From UBA6382 sp964596865 (GTDB lineage Bacteria; Bacteroidota; Bacteroidia; Bacteroidales; Bacteroidaceae): DNA of 12,014 bases. The stretch is taken from positions 1 to 12,014 of the forward strand of contig CAZQVW010000065.1 in the NCBI GenBank assembly GCA_964596865.1, written 5' to 3'. Positions 7,415 through 12,014 of this stretch are shown here, one piece after another; positions within the stretch are counted from its first letter, which is position 1, and the number at the start of each line of letters is the position of its first letter. The position numbers were made by a program, and so were the translations under genes. The notes beneath the pieces are model-generated. The model was given only the letters and a program-made list of their open reading frames with translations, was not told the DNA's origin and made no database searches.

Positions 7415-8763
7415 GTGAGCATTGCGGCATACCACCCGATAAAGACATAGCATATCAGGGGAATGATGAAAGCCATGGCGATTCCGCGCGCATCAGCGAT
7501 GGCGCCCATAACCAATGGTGAGATAGCGCCGCCCACAATGGTCATAATAAGATAGGACGAGGCCTGTTTGGTGTGGCCCTCGGCGCCGCGAAGAGCCAAG
7601 GAGAAGATTGTGGGGAACATGATGCTCTCACACAGATAGATAAGCAAGAAGGCGGCTAACGAGCTCTTGCCAATACCTGCTATTACCACGGCGCTGCCCA
7701 CGGTGGCGCCGATGGCGAACAGTAATAGCAACTTTTGCGGGCGGATATAGCCCATTACCCAGCTGCCCATCAGCCTGCCAACCAAGAATAGTCCCATACC
7801 GCCAAACGACAGCCACAGACTGGCTTCTGCCCGCGAGATGCCCACGTTTTCATTCATGTAGGCCACAAAATTACTGTTCACTCCCGTTTGGGCCGCCACG
7901 TAAAGAAACAGTGCCACAATTCCGAAGACAAATATCTTGTTGCTCCACATGCTGCGACTGGTGGCGGCGCTTGCGGTAGCGGCCTTGGATTGCAAACAGT
8001 TAGTGGCGTCTTGCGCATCGATGGCCCTGTCGTGGGAGATTGGTGCCGCGCCTTGCGCATTGTTTTCAACATTGCTGGAAATAGGTGCGCTATCCTGCGG
8101 TTCGTCTGCGGCATCTTTTGGCTCCGGCAAGCGGATATGTTTGAAAATCAGCGCGGCCAGCAGGACAAGCACGCCCACGCCGCAATAAGGAGCGGCCACG
8201 GAGATGAGGGAGGGCTTGGTTTCGCCCCCTATGCCGCCGAAGAAAATCATTCCGCCCACCAACGGTCCGCAAATCCAGCCCAGCCCGTTAAAGGATTGGG
8301 CGAAATTGATTCTGCGCTCGGCGTCTTCAGGGTCGCCAAGGACTGTGGCGTAAGGATTGGCGGAGGTCTCGAGGCAGGTGAGGCCACAACCGATTACAAA
8401 CAGCGCCCCGATGAAGAAAGGGTAGACGGTATGCGGGTTTGTGAGGTTTACGCCCACCATGCAGATGGGCAGAAACAATAATGCCCCCACGCCATAGAGC
8501 ACCAGGCCGGTGAGCACGCCGCGTTTATAGCCGTAGCGACTGATAATCTTGCCGGCGGGGATAGCCATCAGGCAATAGGCGCCGTATGTGGCCACCTGCA
8601 CCCACGCGGCGTTGGCGTGGTTGAGATTGAGCAGGTTTTTGAAATGCGGGTTCAGCACCTCCAGAATGGAATGGGCGAATCCCCACATGAAAAATAGGCT
8701 GGAGATAAGCAGAAACGGCCCTAAGAATGAGCGACCGTCTTTTGTGCGTGTGATATTTTTCAT
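7399..8763 (-). CDS. FucP-like MFS sugar transporter
   Basis: A major-facilitator sugar:H+ symporter of the FucP / glucose-galactose family (454 aa), inner membrane. Signatures are FFMWGFAHSILEVLN (residues 24-38), the loop RYGYKRG (76-82) and LTCLETSANPYATVLG (128-143), whose E132 corresponds to E135 of E. coli FucP, followed by RRINFAQSFNGLGW. The E. coli FucP proton-site Asp (D46, in WGFAND) is replaced: this protein has WGFAHS, with S32 at that position, so fucose as substrate is likely from context but not proven. The central cytoplasmic loop (about 213-274) is long, hydrophilic and Ala/Ser/Gln-rich, with APIS occurring twice 14 residues apart. The gene lies 36 bp behind fcl, in an apparent gmd-fcl-transporter operon. 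The stop codon lies inside the + strand terminator hairpin. Confidence 0.9.
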   Translation of the reverse strand: MKNITRTKDGRSFLGPFLLISSLFFMWGFAHSILEVLNPHFKNLLNLNHANAAWVQVATYGAYCLMAIPAGKIISRYGYKRGVLTGLVLYGVGALLFLPICMVGVNLTNPHTVYPFFIGALFVIGCGLTCLETSANPYATVLGDPEDAERRINFAQSFNGLGWICGPLVGGMIFFGGIGGETKPSLISVAAPYCGVGVLVLLAALIFKHIRLPEPKDAADEPQDSAPISSNVENNAQGAAPISHDRAIDAQDATNCLQSKAATASAATSRSMWSNKIFVFGIVALFLYVAAQTGVNSNFVAYMNENVGISRAEASLWLSFGGMGLFLVGRLMGSWVMGYIRPQKLLLLFAIGATVGSAVVIAGIGKSSLAAFLLIYLCESIMFPTIFSLALRGAEGHTKQASSYLIMTIVGGAISPLVMGAIADARGIAMAFIIPLICYVFIGWYAAMLTKKHA

Positions 8764-8799
8764 AGAAAAATCTCTTCTTGCCTTTTTGGGTTGCGTAGA

Positions 8800-10020
8800 T
8801 TATGGCATTTGTTTTTCCAGCGTGTGGCGATACCATTGATATAGGCGCTCCACGCCGTCTTCTATCTCCACCTTGTGTGTCCAACCCAGCGAATGGAGCT
8901 TGCTCACATCGATGAGTTTGCGGGGAGTGCCATCGGGCTTTGAGGGGTCGAAGGTGATTTGTCCGGAGAAGTCTACGGCTTTCGCCACCAGTTGGGAAAG
9001 GGCGCGGATGGTGAGCTCCTTGCCGGTGCCGATATTGATATGGCAATTTCGGATTTCGCCCAGTGAGGGGATAGCTCCGCCGCGACCTTCGGAATTGTTG
9101 CGGTCTACGGCGCCATCGGCCTTTACGCCGTAGTGGACGGAGGAATATTTCTCTATTCCTATGATGTCGGAGAAATCCACGTTGAGCAGGATATGCACAG
9201 AGGCGTCGGCCATGTCTTCGCTCCACAGAAATTCGCGCAGCGGGGTGCCGGTGCCCCAGAGGGTAACGTTGTTATCCTCGATACCGTAGTAGGCGAGGGC
9301 TTTCAGAATGCGTTCTTGTGGGTTTTTGCCGTCCACATTGCCTTCGCCGATGATGTCGCGCAGATGGCTGTCGGGATTGATTGGGCGGCAATCCATGTCG
9401 GTGCGGATAGCGTCCCAGTTGCCCTCGTGGATGAGCTTGGCAAGATAGATTTTGCGCATCATAGCGGGCAGGACGTGGGAGTTTTCCAGATGGAAGTTGT
9501 CGTTAGGGCCATAAAGGTTGGTAGGCATTACGGCTATGTAGTTTGTGCCGTATTGCAGGTTGTAGCTCTCGCACATTTTCAGCCCGGCAATCTTGGCGAT
9601 GGCGTAGGGCTCGTTGGTGTACTCCAGCGGCGAGGTGAGCAACGCGTCTTCCTTCATGGGCTGGGGCGCATCTTTGGGGTAGATGCAGGTGGAACCGAGG
9701 AAAAGCAGCTTCTTCACCCCGTGGGCATAGGCTTCACTGATGACATTGCACTGCATCTTCATATTCTGCATGATGAAATCGGCGCGATAGAGGCTGTTGG
9801 CCATAATCCCGCCCACAAAGGCGGCGGCCAAGACTACGGCCTCGGGCTTTTGTTCGTCAAAGAAGTGGCGCACGGCCAGTTGGTCGGTGAGATCCAGCTC
9901 CTTATGAGTGCGGCCCACGAGGTTGTGATAACCGCGGGCCTGAAGATTGTTCCAAATGGCCGAGCCCACCAATCCGTGGTGGCCGGCGATATAGATTTTA
10001 CTATCTTTAGAAAGCGACAT
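8800..10020 (-). CDS. fcl: GDP-L-fucose synthase
   Basis: An NADPH-dependent epimerase-reductase (406 aa) that converts GDP-4-keto-6-deoxy-mannose, the product of Gmd, into GDP-L-fucose. This is an extended SDR: the Rossmann motif GHHGLVGS is at 13-20, and S110, Y139 and K143 (YAIAK) form the catalytic triad. C112 and H182 match the E. coli epimerisation residues C109 and H179; all five sit at a constant +3 offset from E. coli (S107, C109, Y136, K140, H179). The protein is about 85 residues longer than the E. coli enzyme. The extra segments lie around 195-240 and around 290-330, in the substrate domain. It lies 129 bp downstream of gmd and 36 bp upstream of the transporter, on the same strand. 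The 129-bp gap (10021-10149) contains a GC-rich, imperfect hairpin but no exact -7 element. Confidence 0.96.
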   Translation of the reverse strand: MSLSKDSKIYIAGHHGLVGSAIWNNLQARGYHNLVGRTHKELDLTDQLAVRHFFDEQKPEAVVLAAAFVGGIMANSLYRADFIMQNMKMQCNVISEAYAHGVKKLLFLGSTCIYPKDAPQPMKEDALLTSPLEYTNEPYAIAKIAGLKMCESYNLQYGTNYIAVMPTNLYGPNDNFHLENSHVLPAMMRKIYLAKLIHEGNWDAIRTDMDCRPINPDSHLRDIIGEGNVDGKNPQERILKALAYYGIEDNNVTLWGTGTPLREFLWSEDMADASVHILLNVDFSDIIGIEKYSSVHYGVKADGAVDRNNSEGRGGAIPSLGEIRNCHINIGTGKELTIRALSQLVAKAVDFSGQITFDPSKPDGTPRKLIDVSKLHSLGWTHKVEIEDGVERLYQWYRHTLEKQMP

Positions 10021-10149
10021 GATTGAGAATGTTTTGTGTAAATATGATGTCTGCGCCTATTAGGGGGCGAGCAGGGCAAAATAGCCCCGCCCTTCGGCTG
10101 ATTATGCGCAATGGGAATGATGCGGCGGTAGGAATATATACCTTATTTA

Positions 10150-11526
10150 TTAGCGGACGATACCCTTTTCAAGGTATTCGGCCAGATTGGTGCGCACCTT
10201 GTTGGCTGCGCCATCGCCGGCCACCTTAGCCATATCGTTTTTCACCATCAGTGCCACCAATTCTTTGAAACTGGTCTTGGTGGGATTCCAATGGAGCTTG
10301 GCTTTCGCCTTGGTGGGGTCGCCCCAAAGGTTCACCACATCGGTGGGGCGATAGAAATCTTTGGACACGGCCACTAATGTCTTGCCGATGAGCCTGTCGG
10401 GGCCGGCCACGCAGACGCCCACCTCGTTTATGCCCTCGCCGCGAAAGTCCAACGTGATGCCCACCTGCTTAAACGCCTCGAGAGCAAACTCGCGCACGGA
10501 GTGTTGCACGCCGGTGGCGATGACGAAATCGTCGGGCTTGTCTTGCTGGAGGATCAGCCACATACATTCCACATAGTCTTTGGCATAGCCCCAATCGCGC
10601 AGCGAGGATAGGTTGCCCAGATAGACGCAATCTTGCAGCCCCTGCGAGATGCGGGCGGCGGCGAGGGTGATTTTGCGCGTCACGAAGGTCTCGCCCCTGC
10701 GCTCGCTTTCGTGATTAAACAGGATACCGCTGCAGCAAAACATATTATACGCCTCGCGATACTCCTTGATAATCCAATAGCCGTAGAGCTTGGCCACGGC
10801 GTATGGTGAATAGGGGTGGAACGGGGTGTTTTCGTTTTGCGGCACCTGCTCCACCTTGCCGTAAAGCTCGGAAGTGGAAGCCTGATAGACACGGCACGTC
10901 TTTTCCAAGTGGCATGCCCTCACTGCCTCCAGTATCCTCAATACGCCCACGGCGTCTACGTCGGCCGTGTATTCGGGCGAATCAAAGCTCACCTGGACAT
11001 GGCTCTGCGCGGCGAGGTTGTATATCTCATCGGGCCTCACCTTGTCCACCACCTTCACTATAGACATGGAATCGCCCATATCGGCATAGTGGAGATGGAA
11101 ATTCGGCGTGCCCTCAAGGTGGGCAATGCGCTCGCGATAGTCCACCGACGAGCGGCGGATGATGCCGTGCACCTCATAATCCTTTGCCAACAGAAATTCG
11201 GAGAGAAACGACCCGTCCTGCCCCGTCACTCCGGTGATTAGTGCGCGCTTGCGGCGGTGGAGTGGGGTGGAGCGCGCCTCCGGGAGCTCGCCGCCACTGC
11301 CCAAAGCCAGCAGGGGCTTAGTTACATCGTGGCCCAAGACCTCGCTCAGCGTCTGAATGGAGCGGGCGCCAAACCCATTGCGCCCGGTGAGCCATCTGCT
11401 CACCTCTGCTTCGCTCTTACCAATCTTGCGGGATAGTTCGCGCTGCGAAATGTTGAGCTTTTTCATCAGCTCCTCTACATTCTGCGCTACCAAAGTGTTA
11501 AGTTTTTGCTTGTCTTCGCGTTTCAT
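10150..11526 (-). CDS. gmd: XRE helix-turn-helix domain fused to GDP-mannose 4,6-dehydratase
   Basis: A 458-aa protein with two parts. Residues about 10-75 form an XRE/Cro-type DNA-binding domain. Its first HTH helix is SQRELSRKIG (27-36) and its recognition helix is AEVSRWLTGR (40-49), most like HigA-type antitoxin/regulator domains. A linker of about 18 residues follows. From about residue 93 to the end is a complete Gmd that makes GDP-4-keto-6-deoxy-mannose from GDP-mannose: TGVTGQDGS (98-106) binds NADP, and T218, E220, Y242 and K246 match the E. coli catalytic set T132/E134/Y156/K160. Standalone Gmd proteins normally begin directly at the Rossmann strand, so the HTH is an addition within one uninterrupted frame. 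The frame stays open to a further ATG at 11595, but the promoter at 11553-11584 lies inside that stretch, so I start at 11526. fcl and the transporter follow on the same strand. Autoregulation is inferred. Confidence 0.95.
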   Translation of the reverse strand: MKREDKQKLNTLVAQNVEELMKKLNISQRELSRKIGKSEAEVSRWLTGRNGFGARSIQTLSEVLGHDVTKPLLALGSGGELPEARSTPLHRRKRALITGVTGQDGSFLSEFLLAKDYEVHGIIRRSSVDYRERIAHLEGTPNFHLHYADMGDSMSIVKVVDKVRPDEIYNLAAQSHVQVSFDSPEYTADVDAVGVLRILEAVRACHLEKTCRVYQASTSELYGKVEQVPQNENTPFHPYSPYAVAKLYGYWIIKEYREAYNMFCCSGILFNHESERRGETFVTRKITLAAARISQGLQDCVYLGNLSSLRDWGYAKDYVECMWLILQQDKPDDFVIATGVQHSVREFALEAFKQVGITLDFRGEGINEVGVCVAGPDRLIGKTLVAVSKDFYRPTDVVNLWGDPTKAKAKLHWNPTKTSFKELVALMVKNDMAKVAGDGAANKVRTNLAEYLEKGIVR

Positions 11527-11552
11527 ATCGATTAGTTTTTCTGTTTTGATTG

Positions 11553-11584
11553 CAAATGTACTGTTTTTCTTTCTTCGCTGCAAA
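11553..11584 (-). promoter_or_regulatory. Promoter of the gmd-fcl-transporter operon
   Basis: Read on the - strand it is TTTG (11584-11581), 20 bp, then TACATTTG (11560-11553). This matches both halves of the Bacteroidota sigma-ABfr promoter (TTTG, about 19-21 bp, TAnnTTTG). Transcription would begin near 11546, leaving a leader of roughly 20 nt before the ATG at 11526. It rules against the longer start at 11595. Confidence 0.75.
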
Positions 11585-11590
11585 GAAAAA
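11564..11590. promoter_or_regulatory. Candidate operator: perfect 9-9-9 inverted repeat in the gmd promoter
   Basis: TTTTTCTTT (11564-11572), a 9-bp spacer and AAAGAAAAA (11582-11590) form a perfect dyad. It covers the spacer between the -7 and -33 elements and overlaps the -33 element. A dimeric XRE protein bound here would block RNA polymerase. The arms are low-complexity A/T runs, so chance is possible. The obvious candidate binder is the HTH domain of the adjacent gmd product. Confidence 0.4.
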
Positions 11591-11600
11591 TGCAAAGAAA
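11579..11600 (-). repeat. 10-bp direct repeat at the -33 region
   Basis: On the - strand TTTCTTTGCA occurs twice with a 2-bp gap (12-bp period; + strand tgcaaagaaa at 11579-11588 and 11591-11600). A third TTTGCA is formed by the -7 element and the two bases after it. The nearer copy contains the -33 TTTG. It may be a regulator site or a duplicated promoter half. Confidence 0.6.
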
Positions 11601-11799
11601 TTTAGCTGCTTTACAGATAATTCTGCCAACTTGTCATTATTCTCTGCTAATCTTTTCTCTTTTGCCGGCTAATTGCATCAAGTTTGTGGCGAATAGAAAC
11701 GCGTATCGCGTATTCCGATTAAAAGTGCTCCCCGAAAGATTGACACAATTCCATCTGTCGCGTCATTCGTGCCGCCTTTTGATAGAATCTGCCCGCCCC
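11601..11799. other. Intergenic stretch without a recognisable gene
   Basis: AT-rich DNA upstream of the gmd promoter. No reading frame here gives a credible protein and no TAnnTTTG element facing right is seen. The only structure is a short perfect dyad, ACGCG-TAT-CGCGT, at 11699-11711. Together with the repeats to its right, about 420 bp of the window end lacks a gene. Confidence 0.6.
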
Positions 11800-11965
11800 C
11801 GGCGTGGGGGTGCAATATAGCATGCCGTTGGGCGTGCCCCACGGCGTGGGGGCGCATTATTGTATGCCCTTGGACGTGCCTCACGGCGTGGGGGTGCAAT
11901 ATTGTATTTCGTTGGGCGTCCCCACGGCGTGGGGATGCAATATTGTATTTCGTTGTGTGTGCCCG
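11800..11965. repeat. Four tandem copies of a 41-42-bp repeat
   Basis: Copies lie at 11800-11841, 11842-11883, 11884-11924 and 11925-11965, each starting CGGCGTGGGG. Copies 3 and 4 are the most alike. At the junctions CCCCAC-GGC-GTGGGG makes a small GC-rich dyad, and copies 3 and 4 contain the palindrome CAATATTG. There are no unique spacers, so it is not a CRISPR array. Frames on both strands stay open through it but give only repetitive His/Gly/Val-rich peptides. Confidence 0.85.
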
Positions 11966-11970
11966 TGTAG

Positions 11971-12006
11971 GGGCGGATCAGCCGCGTAGCGGCGTGTTAT
12001 CCGCCC
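11971..12006. repeat. GC-rich nested hairpin after the tandem repeats
   Basis: GGGCGGAT (11971-11978) pairs perfectly with ATCCGCCC (11999-12006). Inside, GCCGC (11981-11985) pairs with GCGGC (11989-11993) around a GTA loop. No T-tract follows within the window, so it is not a clear terminator. It looks like a dispersed intergenic palindrome, but copy number cannot be judged here. Confidence 0.75.
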
Positions 12007-12014
12007 GACAATCG

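Noticed and set aside
9133..10026. Long + strand frame of 297 codons opposite fcl
   Set aside because: It is the antisense shadow of fcl, which has all catalytic residues; the antisense protein has no recognisable domain. The same applies to long - strand frames opposite lon (970-1728, 1759-2652) and tgt (3460-4083).
10060..10100. GC-rich hairpin in the gmd-fcl gap
   Set aside because: The arms (GGGGGC... and ...GCCCCGCCC) pair only imperfectly, in several alternative registers, and no T-tract follows on the - strand, so neither a terminator nor a riboswitch can be claimed.
11800..11965. CRISPR array
   Set aside because: The copies are directly contiguous with no unique spacers, and no cas gene is present in the window.
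11804..11989. Small + strand reading frame (61 codons) and an overlapping - strand frame (11678-11899) through the tandem repeats
   Set aside because: Both are translations of the 42-bp repeat (period of 14 residues); no start context or promoter was seen, and a repeat unit of 42 bp keeps several frames open by itself.

Overview
The window looks like chromosomal DNA of a Bacteroidota bacterium, probably order Bacteroidales. Three things point there. Genes start without convincing Shine-Dalgarno sequences. Several starts are preceded by the Bacteroidota -7 promoter element TAnnTTTG. The proteins (a TGT with a degenerate zinc site, a 406-residue GDP-fucose synthase, a FucP-like sugar transporter) also have the look of that phylum. 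The family or genus cannot be fixed from the sequence alone.

Layout. Positions 1-117 may be the 3' tail of a gene that starts outside the window. Four housekeeping-type genes then run on the + strand: the ATP-dependent protease lon, the tRNA-guanine transglycosylase tgt, an LptF/LptG-family LPS-export permease with an unusual N-terminal extension, and a DEAD-box RNA helicase with a basic, disordered tail. Between the permease and the helicase sits a 529-bp AT-rich cassette bounded by 44-bp imperfect inverted repeats. It carries one small gene for a four-helix-bundle protein of the 23S rRNA intervening-sequence family. An intrinsic terminator ends the + strand block and overlaps the last codons of the convergent gene.

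The - strand block reads right to left as gmd (GDP-mannose 4,6-dehydratase), fcl (GDP-L-fucose synthase) and a FucP-like major-facilitator sugar transporter. Together Gmd and Fcl make GDP-L-fucose from GDP-mannose. The transporter could move fucose or a related sugar.

The most unusual object is gmd itself. Its product starts with a complete XRE/HigA-like helix-turn-helix domain (about residues 10-75), joined by a short linker to a full-length Gmd with an intact Thr-Glu-Tyr-Lys active site. Upstream lies a textbook Bacteroidota promoter (TTTG-N20-TACATTTG). A perfect 9-9-9 inverted repeat sits on its spacer and a 10-bp direct repeat lies at its -33 end. This suggests that the enzyme is also a DNA-binding autoregulator of the fucose operon; that is inference.

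The right edge (about 11596-12014) has no credible gene. It holds four 41-42-bp tandem repeats with internal dyads and then a GC-rich two-part hairpin.
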